A DNA stretch of 64,000 bases from Bacteroidota bacterium (GTDB taxonomy: Bacteria; Bacteroidota; Bacteroidia; Chitinophagales; Chitinophagaceae): positions 1-64,000 of the forward strand of contig JAFDXE010000005.1 in NCBI GenBank assembly GCA_018268085.1, read 5' to 3'. The stretch's first letter is position 1; each line of letters starts with the position of its first letter. Position numbers and translations under genes: made by a program. Shown here piece after piece: positions 8,484 to 18,145 of this stretch. The notes beneath the pieces were generated by a model, which had not been told where the DNA came from, did not search any database, and was given only the letters and a program-made list of their open reading frames with translations.

Positions 8484-9674
8484 TTGAGCAGGATTGTTGT
8501 TACAGGCATGGGCGTGATCAGTTCCATTGGTAATTCTGTGGAGGAAAACCGTTCGTCGCTCAAAAATGCGGTGTGCGGGATTTCAAAAATTGATGAAAAT
8601 TTCCCATCACGTTTCGCCGGCGTTTTACCTTTTGCACAAATTCATACGTCAACAGAAAATTTGCAAAAGCAATTGAATGCTTATGAACCCGGCGTAACAA
8701 GAACAAGTTTACTTGCTTTACATGCATTTGAAGAGGCGATTACTTCCAGTAGATTAACGGCTGCGCAAATTACATCTTATGATACGGCATTGATTGGCGC
8801 TTCAACGGTTGGTGGTATTTGTTTAACCGACCAGTTGTATGCAGATGCCAACGCAGCTACGGGTGGATCGGAATATTTGCAATCCTACGATGGCGCATCG
8901 GTGAATATGTATTTACAAAAGCGTTTCGGTGTGGGCGGTATCATCAATACAATTAACACCGCATGTTCTTCATCTGCTAATGCAATAATGTATGGTGCAA
9001 GGCTCATCAAAAGTGGCCGGGCAAAGAGAGCCATCGTTGGTGGTGTAGATTGTATTGCAAAATTTACCCTCAATGGCTTTAACTCACTTTTTATTTTATC
9101 AGATGAAATATGCCGCCCTTTTGATGCGGGCAGAAAAGGATTGAATCTCGGTGAAGCGGCTGCATTTCTCATTTTAGAAAGAGAAGAAGATTGTACAGAA
9201 AAAAATATACTTGCCGTGCTGAGTGGTTACGCCAATTCAAATGATGCGTATCATCCTTCTTCTTTATCTGATGATGGTGATGGTCCGTACTTATCCATGA
9301 GCCAGGCTTTACACATAGCAAACCTTACCGCAAAAGATATCAGTTTTGTAAATGCACATGGTACTGCAACCGAAAACAACGATGAAGTAGAAAGCAAAGC
9401 CATGTTGCGTGTGTTTAACAAGCCGCCTGCATTTGCATCTACCAAATCAAATATTGGTCATACGCTGGGTGCAGCGGGCGCAATTGAAGCGGTGTACAGC
9501 ATTCTTAACATCATGCACCAGGAGGTATATCCGGCATTGAATTTTTCAAACCCGATCCCTTCTACCGGTTTAATTCCTGTACAGGCATACTCAGCAATGC
9601 CGGTACAACATGTTATGTCTAACTCATTCGGCTTTGCCGGTAATTGCAGTTCACTAATTTTTAGCAGGGCCTGA
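8484..9674 (+). CDS. beta-ketoacyl-ACP synthase (KAS II type), cassette 1
   Basis: A 396-residue condensing enzyme with a complete catalytic set: Cys161 in NTACSSSANAI, His292 in NAHGTAT and His326 in SNIGHTLGAAG. The TTG start at 8484 is preferred because it preserves the first beta-strand of the family (RIVVTGMGV); the next ATG would remove it. The gene is 10 bases after an ACP and one base before a chain-length-factor-like gene. This matches the ApeO (KS) and ApeC (CLF) heterodimer of aryl polyene synthesis. Its inferred role is chain elongation of the aryl polyene. Confidence 0.9.
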   Translation: MSRIVVTGMGVISSIGNSVEENRSSLKNAVCGISKIDENFPSRFAGVLPFAQIHTSTENLQKQLNAYEPGVTRTSLLALHAFEEAITSSRLTAAQITSYDTALIGASTVGGICLTDQLYADANAATGGSEYLQSYDGASVNMYLQKRFGVGGIINTINTACSSSANAIMYGARLIKSGRAKRAIVGGVDCIAKFTLNGFNSLFILSDEICRPFDAGRKGLNLGEAAAFLILEREEDCTEKNILAVLSGYANSNDAYHPSSLSDDGDGPYLSMSQALHIANLTAKDISFVNAHGTATENNDEVESKAMLRVFNKPPAFASTKSNIGHTLGAAGAIEAVYSILNIMHQEVYPALNFSNPIPSTGLIPVQAYSAMPVQHVMSNSFGFAGNCSSLIFSRA

Positions 9675-9675
9675 T

Positions 9676-10728
9676 ATGATGTTTATCCACGATACCGTTT
9701 GTATTTCACCACAACAAAGCTATTTGCAGGAAACATTGTTTTCCGGTTCAAACGAAATTAAATCGCCGGTAAAAAATATCCTGTATGCCATAGAACCTTC
9801 TTATGAAATGATTCCCCCGGGTATTTTACGCCGAATGGGAAGAGCCGTACGGTTAGGGATAGGTGCAGCATTACCGTTAACAAAAAAAGAAGGCAAGCCG
9901 TTCGACGGAATTATCATCGGCACTTCCATGGGTGGTATGGAAGACTGCGTAAAATTTTTAAACCAGATCATCGAATACAATGAAGGCACACTTACGCCTA
10001 CCAATTTTGTACAGAGCACACCCAATGCTATTGCCGGGCAACTGGGGCTAATGACAAAAAACAATCATTATAATATCACTCACGTACACCGCGGTTTTTC
10101 TTTTGAAAACGCATTACTGGATGTGGATATGCTGCTCAATGATGATAAAAACCGCACCTACCTGGTGGGCGCAGCGGATGAAATTTCCAGCTATAACTAT
10201 AATATAGAAAGACTGGCGGGCGGGTATAAAACAGAACCGCTTACCGGTAATAACCTGTTTAACAGTTTGTCTCCCGGAACAATTGCAGGAGAAGGGGCGG
10301 CCATGTTTATCATAAATGGCGATGCGCCAAAAGCAAAAGCTGCCATCAAAGCCGTTCATATATTTCAAACAGAAAATGAAGAGGAACTGCGCAAGCAAAT
10401 TCAACATTTCATGCAGGCACACATTCCCCAATCAGCATCGTGCCTGTTGTTAAGTGGTGAAAATGCCGACAGTCGCTACCAGCATTATTATCATTGCTGC
10501 GAATCCTTAATGGGCACATCCTCTTCCATTGCCCGGTTTAAACATCTTAGTGGAGAATATCCAACCGCATCATCGTTTGCAGTATGGCTTGCTGCAGAGA
10601 TTTTAGATCGCCAGCAATTACCGGCGTTCTGTGTAAAGAAACAGGTAAACAATGCAATTGAATCTGTGTTGGTCTACAATAATTATAAGGGCATTCAACA
10701 CAGCCTTGTATTACTGCAAAAAGCGTAA
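9676..10728 (+). CDS. chain-length factor-like ketosynthase homologue lacking the active-site Cys, cassette 1
   Basis: A 350-residue thiolase-fold protein. Aligned by eye with the upstream KS, the nucleophile position falls in THVHRGFSFENA, where glycine (Gly140) replaces cysteine. The C-terminal GHTLGAAG motif is replaced by HLSGEYPTASSF. Such catalytically dead partners set chain length in type II polyketide synthases, and ApeC plays this role in aryl polyene synthases. A paralogue with the same VHRGFSFE signature is encoded at 35135-36193. The gene follows the KS by one base, consistent with obligate heterodimer formation. Confidence 0.85.
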   Translation: MMFIHDTVCISPQQSYLQETLFSGSNEIKSPVKNILYAIEPSYEMIPPGILRRMGRAVRLGIGAALPLTKKEGKPFDGIIIGTSMGGMEDCVKFLNQIIEYNEGTLTPTNFVQSTPNAIAGQLGLMTKNNHYNITHVHRGFSFENALLDVDMLLNDDKNRTYLVGAADEISSYNYNIERLAGGYKTEPLTGNNLFNSLSPGTIAGEGAAMFIINGDAPKAKAAIKAVHIFQTENEEELRKQIQHFMQAHIPQSASCLLLSGENADSRYQHYYHCCESLMGTSSSIARFKHLSGEYPTASSFAVWLAAEILDRQQLPAFCVKKQVNNAIESVLVYNNYKGIQHSLVLLQKA

Positions 10729-10735
10729 TGCGCTA

Positions 10736-11401
10736 TTAGTTATACAAAGTTTTATCGAGGTTTTTTCCCCAGGTTCCTTTCAGGCGTTTAAAAAATCCTT
10801 CCCGTTTTTTGATAGAAACAAAGCTGTCGTTTAGCGCAGTATTGTATGGAATTTGTGGCGTAACCATCGCTGGATCCATTTGCCTGATGATGGGCATTAC
10901 CCAGGGTATCAAACCAACGTTAGGGCTTACACGCTTACGGGTAAATCGTTTTAATGATTTTGTTTGAAAATGATCCGAAGCAAGTCCTACACTATTGAAT
11001 CCCAGTTTTCTCGCCAGTTTAAAGGAGTAATAAATATTCTCTGTACTGTGTTCCGCTTTGGTTTCTATAAAGATTCTGTCTTTTGGAATGCCAATGGCTT
11101 CTGCATATAAAGCCATGATCTTTGCTTCATAATACGGACTATACACAGAAGAGCCTGAATACATCACGTTTTTCGTTACGCCGATATCATATAAATATTT
11201 CGACCAGTACACTCGTCCACGCATAACCCTGTCCCAATCGGGAACGTTGAATGGAACACCCGGAACTACGATGATCTCGTATTTTTTCTCTTTGGCTTTT
11301 TCCAGAAGCCGGGTAGCTTTTTTTCCGGAGTAAGCGCAGGATTGAAACAATGCAAAAAGTAAAAGCATTGCAGCAGACTTTCTAACAAGGTTTAGGTACA
11401 T
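10736..11401 (-). CDS. YdcF/ElyC-like (DUF218) protein, probable lipoprotein
   Basis: A 221-residue protein with an N-terminal hydrophobic segment ending in ALFQSCAYSG, a plausible lipobox with Cys22. The rest fits the DUF218 fold: a beta-strand (EIIVVPGVPFN), the EAKIMALYAEAIGIP helix, and the ETKAEHSTENIYYS motif seen in YdcF and SanA. These proteins are linked to envelope homeostasis, but their reaction is not well defined. It faces the first ACP-KS-CLF cassette (7 bases between stops) and lies 22 bases after the antiporter gene, with which it probably forms a two-gene unit. Confidence 0.8.
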   Translation of the reverse strand: MYLNLVRKSAAMLLLFALFQSCAYSGKKATRLLEKAKEKKYEIIVVPGVPFNVPDWDRVMRGRVYWSKYLYDIGVTKNVMYSGSSVYSPYYEAKIMALYAEAIGIPKDRIFIETKAEHSTENIYYSFKLARKLGFNSVGLASDHFQTKSLKRFTRKRVSPNVGLIPWVMPIIRQMDPAMVTPQIPYNTALNDSFVSIKKREGFFKRLKGTWGKNLDKTLYN

Positions 11402-11423
11402 ACGACTATAATAAACAAAAGAA

Positions 11424-12875
11424 TCAGGAAATTGTTTCAGGAACAGTTGGCTGAATGATGATGTGCTCAGTTGCTGTTTCTTCCTTTTTAAAAATAAGGT
11501 TGATGAGGTTTAACAGCGGCCCCGTCATAAAAGTGGTTACCAATGCCATAATCACCATCATGGTAAACATGGTTGGTGTAATTACACCGAGATCGTAACC
11601 AATGTTTAATACAACCAGTTCCATTAATCCGCGGGTATTCATTAACGTTCCAATGGTTAAGCTGTCTTTCCAGGTTTGACCAACCAGTTTCGCCGACAAT
11701 GTTGTGCCTGCAAATTTTCCCACAGAAGCCACCAGGATAATTAACCCGGTTATCAACCATAAATGTGAGTCATTCAACAAACCAATTTGTGTACGCAAAC
11801 CGGTGAATACAAAAAATAACGGCAGTAATAACACCAGCGTAATATCTTCCAGCTTTTCAATGATGATGTTTTTAAAATTCATGTTGTTGGGCATGATCAC
11901 CCCTGTCATAAATGCGCCAAACAATGCATGAATGCCGATTACTTCCGTTACCAGTGAAGAAAGGATCAGTACCACAAAGAAAATGGCCATCACAGATTTC
12001 TTTAAACTTTGTCGCGACAAATGCGCATCTGCAATTTGTTTCAAAAAAGGCTTCACCAGTTTTATCATTACCGCAACATACACAGCAGCAAATAAAAAAT
12101 TATACAAAGAACTGGCAAAAGAACCGGCTTTTACCACTGCAATTACACTGGCCAGTAAACACCAGCCTGCAATATCATTGGCAGCAGCGCAGGTAATAAC
12201 TATGGCGCCGATTTTTGTTTTGTGCATATTGCGTTCCTGTAAAATTCTTGCCAATACCGGGAAGGCGGTAATGCTCATCGAAATTCCAAGGAACAGGGAA
12301 AAAGAAGCAAACTGAATACCAGCCGGAGCAAATGAGGTGAACAGGTAAAATGCCAATAACATTCCAAGCGCAAAAGGAATGATAATGCTGGCATGACTGA
12401 TGATGATTACATCTTTTGCTTTGTTCCTGAGCATTTTTAAATCGAGCTCCATGCCGATGATGTACATAAAAAGAATGAGTCCGACCTGGCTGAGGAACTG
12501 CAGGTTGGTAAGCGATTCAACAGGAAAAAGTTCTGCAGATACCGATGGAAAATACATACCGAATAATGACGGCCCCAGAACAACGCCGGCAACGATCTCT
12601 CCCATTACGGTTGGCTGCCCTAACCATTTACATATCCATCCGAATATTCTTGCTACAACAATAATGGTAATGATCTGTGCCAGTAAAATGGCAAGCGGGT
12701 GATGAAGATTGTGTGAAAGAGAATCTGTAAAACTTAACCAGTGATTATCCTTACCTGAAGCAGCAACCTGCGTTTTTGTATTGAGTCGTTCACCCTGTAC
12801 CGATATGAAATAGATAAGGCCCGAGAATCCCCCAATCACAATTCCATAAATCAATATATTCTTCAATGACTTCAT
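11424..12875 (-). CDS. CPA2-family cation/proton antiporter
   Basis: About 483 residues with 12-13 hydrophobic segments. Motifs typical of KefB/NapA-like CPA2 transporters are present: WLGQPTVMGEIVAGVVLGPS near residue 85, FMYIIGMELDL, and GAFMTGVIMPNN. ATG at 12875 is preferred; the reading frame can be extended to a TTG at 12887. The family exchanges Na+ or K+ for protons across the inner membrane. It sits on the opposite strand inside the pigment locus and has its own promoter element, so it may be a passenger gene. No regulatory TrkA domain is present. Confidence 0.88.
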   Translation of the reverse strand: MKSLKNILIYGIVIGGFSGLIYFISVQGERLNTKTQVAASGKDNHWLSFTDSLSHNLHHPLAILLAQIITIIVVARIFGWICKWLGQPTVMGEIVAGVVLGPSLFGMYFPSVSAELFPVESLTNLQFLSQVGLILFMYIIGMELDLKMLRNKAKDVIIISHASIIIPFALGMLLAFYLFTSFAPAGIQFASFSLFLGISMSITAFPVLARILQERNMHKTKIGAIVITCAAANDIAGWCLLASVIAVVKAGSFASSLYNFLFAAVYVAVMIKLVKPFLKQIADAHLSRQSLKKSVMAIFFVVLILSSLVTEVIGIHALFGAFMTGVIMPNNMNFKNIIIEKLEDITLVLLLPLFFVFTGLRTQIGLLNDSHLWLITGLIILVASVGKFAGTTLSAKLVGQTWKDSLTIGTLMNTRGLMELVVLNIGYDLGVITPTMFTMMVIMALVTTFMTGPLLNLINLIFKKEETATEHIIIQPTVPETIS

Positions 12876-12910
12876 AAGGAAATTCAACCGGCATTATTCG
12901 TCTGTGCGTG

Positions 12911-12918
12911 CAAATATA
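12911..12918 (-). promoter_or_regulatory. -7 promoter element (TATATTTG) for the antiporter gene
   Basis: On the minus strand TATATTTG matches TAnnTTTG exactly and lies about 36 bases upstream of the ATG at 12875. It is in the divergent gap between the antiporter and the glycosyltransferase gene, back to back with the plus-strand element at 13007-13014. Confidence 0.5.
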
Positions 12919-13006
12919 TTTATAATAATAAACCATATTTAAATTGTAACATCCACAAATGATTAAAAAGCGGTTCATTCAACCGGGATAAACTCAAAAA
13001 TTTAAA

Positions 13007-13014
13007 TACCTTTG
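13007..13014 (+). promoter_or_regulatory. -7 promoter element (TACCTTTG) for the glycosyltransferase-MMPL operon
   Basis: TACCTTTG, a perfect TAnnTTTG match, stands about 70 bases upstream of the first gene of the second plus-strand operon of block 1. The following genes to 23000 are tightly packed, so this single promoter could drive all of them. Confidence 0.55.
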
Positions 13015-13085
13015 CAAACGCTCAAAACCGCTGTGCTGCTGCTTTAAAGCAAAGTTGGCCACTGGTGGTTTTGATAAACTACCTA

Positions 13086-14282
13086 ATGAACAATTCAGCA
13101 GCTATACAGGATCGTTTTGAAACGCTAAAAGCCTGTGTGATCATTCCCACCTACAATAATGCAGGAACCCTGGCTGCTGTTATTAACGATGTTGCTGCAT
13201 ATACCAAACATATTTTAGTTGTAAACGACGGTTCAACAGACAATACAAGCGAAATCGTACAAAATTTTCCATTTGTTCGATATATCGGTTACGAAAAAAA
13301 TGTGGGTAAAGGCTGGGCATTGCGAAAAGGCTTTGCCTATGCAATTAATAAAGGGTATCACTATGGCATCACCATCGATTCCGACGGTCAGCATTTTGCC
13401 AAAGATCTTCCCACTTTCATTGAACGAATGGAAAAACATCCCGGCGAATTAATCATCGGCGCACGTAATATGGACCAGGCGTCTGTTCCCGGTAAAAGCA
13501 GTTTTGGAAATAAATTTTCTAACTTTTGGTTTAAGGTAGAAACCGGGATCAGCTCTCCAGATACCCAATCCGGTTACAGGGCATACCCGTTACAGTTATT
13601 AAAAGGAACCCGGTACATTACCCGTAAGTATGAATTTGAAATTGAAGTATTGGTAAAAGCAGCATGGAAAGGAATCAGGATTGATTCGGTTCCGGTGTCT
13701 GTTTACTATGCACCTAAAGAAACACGGGTATCTCATTTCAGACCCTTTAAAGATTTTAGTCGCATTAGCATCCTAAACACATTCCTGGTGATTATTACCA
13801 TATTTTATATAAGGCCACGGAACCTGTTAAGAATGCTATTCAATAAAAAAAAACTCAATGATTTTGTGAGGATGCATTTACTGGCGCCGCACGAATCGGA
13901 TGTACTCAAAGCCAACTCTGTTGCATTTGGTGCATTCATGGGCATCGTTCCCATTTGGGGCTTTCAATTGCTGGTGGCCATTCCCACGGCTATTTTTTTA
14001 CGGCTCAATAAAGCGCTGGTGATACTGGCGGCACATATCAGCATTCCGCCAATGATACCGGTAATTTTATTTGTGAGTTATAAAACAGGCGCCCTCTGGA
14101 TGGGCGATCATGCAGGACATATCGAGTTCAATAAAAACATTACACTCGAATCGGTAAGAACAAACTTAACACAATACATTTACGGAAGCATCACACTTGC
14201 TATTGTAGCAGCCATTATATGCTGGATCACAACAATTGCAATATTAAAATTGTTTAAACGCAAACCAATCGTTGCCGGCTAA
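13086..14282 (+). CDS. family 2 glycosyltransferase fused to a DUF2062 membrane domain
   Basis: About 398 residues from the ATG at 13086; a GTG at 13065 would add 7. The N-terminal GT-A domain shows CVIIPTYNN, NDGSTDN (47-53) and the DSDGQH metal-binding motif (98-103). The C-terminal third contains membrane helices and the VAFGAFMGIVPIWGFQ core of DUF2062. This fusion recurs in aryl polyene and flexirubin loci, where it may prepare a lipid-linked sugar or an anchor for the pigment. The acceptor is unknown. It is followed after 8 bases by the giant MMPL fusion gene. Confidence 0.87.
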   Translation: MNNSAAIQDRFETLKACVIIPTYNNAGTLAAVINDVAAYTKHILVVNDGSTDNTSEIVQNFPFVRYIGYEKNVGKGWALRKGFAYAINKGYHYGITIDSDGQHFAKDLPTFIERMEKHPGELIIGARNMDQASVPGKSSFGNKFSNFWFKVETGISSPDTQSGYRAYPLQLLKGTRYITRKYEFEIEVLVKAAWKGIRIDSVPVSVYYAPKETRVSHFRPFKDFSRISILNTFLVIITIFYIRPRNLLRMLFNKKKLNDFVRMHLLAPHESDVLKANSVAFGAFMGIVPIWGFQLLVAIPTAIFLRLNKALVILAAHISIPPMIPVILFVSYKTGALWMGDHAGHIEFNKNITLESVRTNLTQYIYGSITLAIVAAIICWITTIAILKLFKRKPIVAG

Positions 14283-14290
14283 ACCCTGTC

Positions 14291-17200
14291 ATGGTAAAAT
14301 TTTTCATTAATAGCTATAACTTTTTCAGAAAGCAACGGATCGCCTTCTATCTTCTTGTTGTTTCACTATTTGCTGTTGCCGGTTATTTTTCATCACGGGT
14401 AAATTTTGAAGAAGACATTTCAAGAGTTTTACCTAAGGATAAAAAGATCGACAAACTGAACGAGGTTTTCCAGAATTCAAAATTCCTGGATAAACTGGTG
14501 CTGATGGTTTCTTTAAAAGATACTACTGCAGAGCAACCGGATAGTCTTGTGGCTTATGCCGATAGTATCGTAGAAACAGTTCAACAAAAACTTTCACCAT
14601 ACATCAATAAAATAAATGCAAGGGTTGATGATGCCATGGTGATGAATCTCTTTAATACCATTACCGACCGCCTGCCGATTTACCTCAACGAAAATGATTA
14701 CCGTTCCATTGATACATTAATACAGGAAGAAAAAGTAAAGGAAACACTGGCGCAGGATCTTCGTACACTTACTTCACCTGCAGGCGTAGCGCTGAAAAAT
14801 ATTATCAGTACCGATCCTGTTGGTATTTCTTTCATCGGGTTAAAAAAATTACAGCAATTACAATACGATGAAAATTTTGAATTGTATGACAGCTATGTGA
14901 TGACGAAAGATCATAAGAATCTTTTGCTGTTCATCACACCGAAATATGCACCCAATAACACAGGCAGGAATGCACAATTCCTCAAAGGGCTGGATGAAGT
15001 AATTGCTGATAAAGGAAAATTGTTTAGTACGATACAGGCTGAGTATTTCGGTGCAACGGCAGTATCGGTTGGTAATGCAGTGCAGTTAAGACATGACACC
15101 TGGATGACCCAGGGTTGTATCGTTGTATTCCTCATTGTATTTCTTGGTTTATATTTCAGGAGAAAGCGTGCGCCGGTAGTTATACTTATACCTGTTGTAT
15201 TTGGTGCATTGTTTTCGCTCGCTTGTATTTATTTTATCAAAGGAAGCATTTCTGTTATTGCGCTGGGAACCGGTGCTGTAATCCTCGGTATAGCTGTAAA
15301 TTATTCTTTACATGTGTACAATCATTACCGGCACACCGGAAGTATAGAAGATGTAATTAAAGACCTGACGCTTCCGTTAACGATCGGAAGTTTTACTACT
15401 ATTGGTGGTTTCTTTTGCCTGCAGTTTGTAAAGTCAGAAATGCTGAAAGACCTTGGATTGTTTGCCGGCTTCAGTCTTATCGGCGCTTCCCTTGCTTCCC
15501 TCATCATATTACCGCATTTGATTGTGCTGGGTAAAAAAGAAAGCCAGCAGGCGGAGAAAAAATTATCATGGCTGGATAAGATCGCTGCTTATCGCCCCGA
15601 TTACAACAAGTATATCATTCTCGGTATTTTCATCTTAACCATTTTCTTTGCCTACCGTGCCGGCGATGTAAGTTTTGAAACCGATATGCTGAACATGAAT
15701 TTCATGACACCGGCATTGAAGCAATCAGAAAAAAAACTGAATAAGATAAATGAGTATGCACTAAAATCCGTGTACCTGGTGGCTGAAGGCAAAACACTCA
15801 ACGAAGCATTAGAGAACAATGAGAAGCTGGTTACAGAAGTGGAAAAGCTGAAACAACAAAATGTGATTCGAAAATATTCAGGCGTTTCTTCTTTAATTAT
15901 TTCCGACTCTTTACAAAAAGCAAGAATCAATTATTGGAACCAGTACTGGACAATAGAAAAAAAACAGCAACTACTGTCAACACTTCAAAAACAGGGAACC
16001 GCTATTGGTTTTAAAATAACGGCGTTTGAAAAGTTTGCGGCGCTGCTGAATAAAAATTATCAGCCCGCCGACCAGGCCGCGATGGCTGAAATAAGAAAAA
16101 GTTTTTTAGACGATTTCATTACGGAAAAGCCCGGAAAAGCTACCGTAGTTACCATGGTGAAGATTGCATCCAATGATGCATCGGCAGTATATAAAACTTT
16201 TGAAAACAATGAATCGGTAACCGTAGTAGATAAACAATACCTTACCAACAGGTTTGTGGAGATCATTAATGACGACTTTACTTCTATTGCGTTAATGACA
16301 TCGTTACTGGTGTTTACCGTTTTGCTATTAATGTATGGCCGCATTGAATTAACCCTTGTATCATTTATTCCCATGGCCATAAGCTGGGTTTGGATCCTTG
16401 GCCTTATGAGTATTTTCGGCATTCAATTCAATATTGTAAATATTATCATCTCTGCATTGATCTTTGGTTTGGGCGACGACTACAGTTTGTTCATCATGGA
16501 TGGTTTGTTGCAGGAATACAAAACAGGAAAGAAAAATCTTTCATCCTTTAAATCTTCCATTTTTCTTTCTGCCATAACAACCGTTGCGGGATTGGGTGTA
16601 TTGATCTTCGCCAAACATCCGGCACTAAAATCCATTGCCGGTATATCCATCATCGGCATTTTGTGTGTGGTACTCATGTCGCAGATACTGATCCCGTTTT
16701 TCTTTGCATTGCTCATCAAAAGCAGAACAGATAAAAAAAGATTTCCGTGGACATTATCCGGCTTTCTGCTTTCAGTGTTTGCATTTGTGTATTTCCTTTT
16801 CGGATGTGTATTGCTGGTAACGGTAGGATTGCTTTTTAAGTTAAGTCCGTTTGGTAAAAAAAGAACCAAGTACGTTTACCATGTGATCCTTTGCAAGTTT
16901 ACCTGGTCGCTGATGTATATCATGGGCAATGTAAAAAAGAAGATCATTAACCCGCTTAAGGAAGATTTTTCAAAACCTGCCGTGATCATTTGCAATCACC
17001 AGTCGTTCCTCGATATTCTTTCTGTAGTAATGCTTACGCCCAAACTTATATTGTTTACCAACAAGTGGGTATGGAACTCGCCGTTTTTTGGTGCCGTTGT
17101 TCGCATGGCCGATTATTATCCTGTAATGCAGGGTGCAGAAATGAGCGTTGAATTACTGGAGAAAAGAGTGAAGGAAGGATATTCTATTATGATATTCCCG

Positions 17201-18145
17201 GAAGGAACAAGGTCGGTAGATGGAGTAATGAAACGTTTCCATAAAGGTGCTTTTTTCCTGGCAGAACAACTGAACATTGATATACTCCCGATTGTATTAC
17301 ATGGAACGGGTTATACTATGAGTAAGGGAGATTTCCTGTTGAAGAACGGGCAGATCACTATTCAGTACCTTCCACGGATAACGCCAACGGATAGCCGTTT
17401 TGGAGAAGGATACGCCGAGCGTACAAAATACATCGGCAGGTATTTCAGGAAGGAATATGAAACACTTTGTAACCAGTTGGAACAAACAGCGTATTTCCGG
17501 GAACAACTGAAATATAATTACCTGTACAAAGGCCCAACACTGGAGTGGTACATGAAAGTAAAAACATCACTGGAAAAAAACTACCAGCCCTTTCATGAAC
17601 TGTTACCACAAAAAGGAAACATGTTAGATATCGGTTGCGGCAATGGCTTTCTTTGTTATATGTTGAACTTTGTGTCGCCCGAACGTAATGTAACCGGCAT
17701 TGATTACGACGAAGAAAAAATAGAAACAGCAAATAATTGTTTTAGCCGAAACAGTAATATTAATTTTGCGGTGGCCGATATTGCTACGTTTGAAATGGGA
17801 ATGTTTGATGGCATTATAATGGCCGACATTTTACACTACCTGCAACCGGATGAACAGAAAATGGTGGTAGAAAAATGTATCCGGCATTTGAATAAGGGCG
17901 GAGTGTTGATCATCCGCGACGGAGATAAAGACCTGGAAGAAAGGCATAAAGGAACAAAGCTCACCGAGTTTTTTTCTACAAAGCTGTTGAAGTTTAATAA
18001 AACAACCAGCCACGGGCTATCCTTTCTTTCAGGAAAAATGATAGACGCAATTGTGCAGGAACACAATATGCATTGCCGCAGGATCGACAATACAAAGCAT
18101 ACGTCCAATATCATTTTTGTAATAAAACACAATGAAGAATTGTAA
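14291..18145 (+). CDS. trifunctional MMPL/RND exporter - lysophospholipid acyltransferase - SAM methyltransferase
   Basis: A 1284-residue three-part protein. Residues 1 to about 860 are an MMPL-type RND transporter with two six-helix bundles and two periplasmic domains. Residues about 870-1070 are a PlsC-like acyltransferase with NHQSFLD (His903) and FPEGTRS (969-975). Residues about 1100-1284 are a class I methyltransferase with DIGCGNG (1113-1119). This architecture is known from flexirubin/aryl polyene loci of Bacteroidota. The exporter part would move the finished or lipid-attached pigment to the outer membrane, the PlsC part could attach it to a glycerol or lipid anchor, and the methyltransferase could methylate the aryl head group. 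These roles are inference. The end overlaps the next gene by 14 bases. Confidence 0.93.
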   Translation: MVKFFINSYNFFRKQRIAFYLLVVSLFAVAGYFSSRVNFEEDISRVLPKDKKIDKLNEVFQNSKFLDKLVLMVSLKDTTAEQPDSLVAYADSIVETVQQKLSPYINKINARVDDAMVMNLFNTITDRLPIYLNENDYRSIDTLIQEEKVKETLAQDLRTLTSPAGVALKNIISTDPVGISFIGLKKLQQLQYDENFELYDSYVMTKDHKNLLLFITPKYAPNNTGRNAQFLKGLDEVIADKGKLFSTIQAEYFGATAVSVGNAVQLRHDTWMTQGCIVVFLIVFLGLYFRRKRAPVVILIPVVFGALFSLACIYFIKGSISVIALGTGAVILGIAVNYSLHVYNHYRHTGSIEDVIKDLTLPLTIGSFTTIGGFFCLQFVKSEMLKDLGLFAGFSLIGASLASLIILPHLIVLGKKESQQAEKKLSWLDKIAAYRPDYNKYIILGIFILTIFFAYRAGDVSFETDMLNMNFMTPALKQSEKKLNKINEYALKSVYLVAEGKTLNEALENNEKLVTEVEKLKQQNVIRKYSGVSSLIISDSLQKARINYWNQYWTIEKKQQLLSTLQKQGTAIGFKITAFEKFAALLNKNYQPADQAAMAEIRKSFLDDFITEKPGKATVVTMVKIASNDASAVYKTFENNESVTVVDKQYLTNRFVEIINDDFTSIALMTSLLVFTVLLLMYGRIELTLVSFIPMAISWVWILGLMSIFGIQFNIVNIIISALIFGLGDDYSLFIMDGLLQEYKTGKKNLSSFKSSIFLSAITTVAGLGVLIFAKHPALKSIAGISIIGILCVVLMSQILIPFFFALLIKSRTDKKRFPWTLSGFLLSVFAFVYFLFGCVLLVTVGLLFKLSPFGKKRTKYVYHVILCKFTWSLMYIMGNVKKKIINPLKEDFSKPAVIICNHQSFLDILSVVMLTPKLILFTNKWVWNSPFFGAVVRMADYYPVMQGAEMSVELLEKRVKEGYSIMIFPEGTRSVDGVMKRFHKGAFFLAEQLNIDILPIVLHGTGYTMSKGDFLLKNGQITIQYLPRITPTDSRFGEGYAERTKYIGRYFRKEYETLCNQLEQTAYFREQLKYNYLYKGPTLEWYMKVKTSLEKNYQPFHELLPQKGNMLDIGCGNGFLCYMLNFVSPERNVTGIDYDEEKIETANNCFSRNSNINFAVADIATFEMGMFDGIIMADILHYLQPDEQKMVVEKCIRHLNKGGVLIIRDGDKDLEERHKGTKLTEFFSTKLLKFNKTTSHGLSFLSGKMIDAIVQEHNMHCRRIDNTKHTSNIIFVIKHNEEL

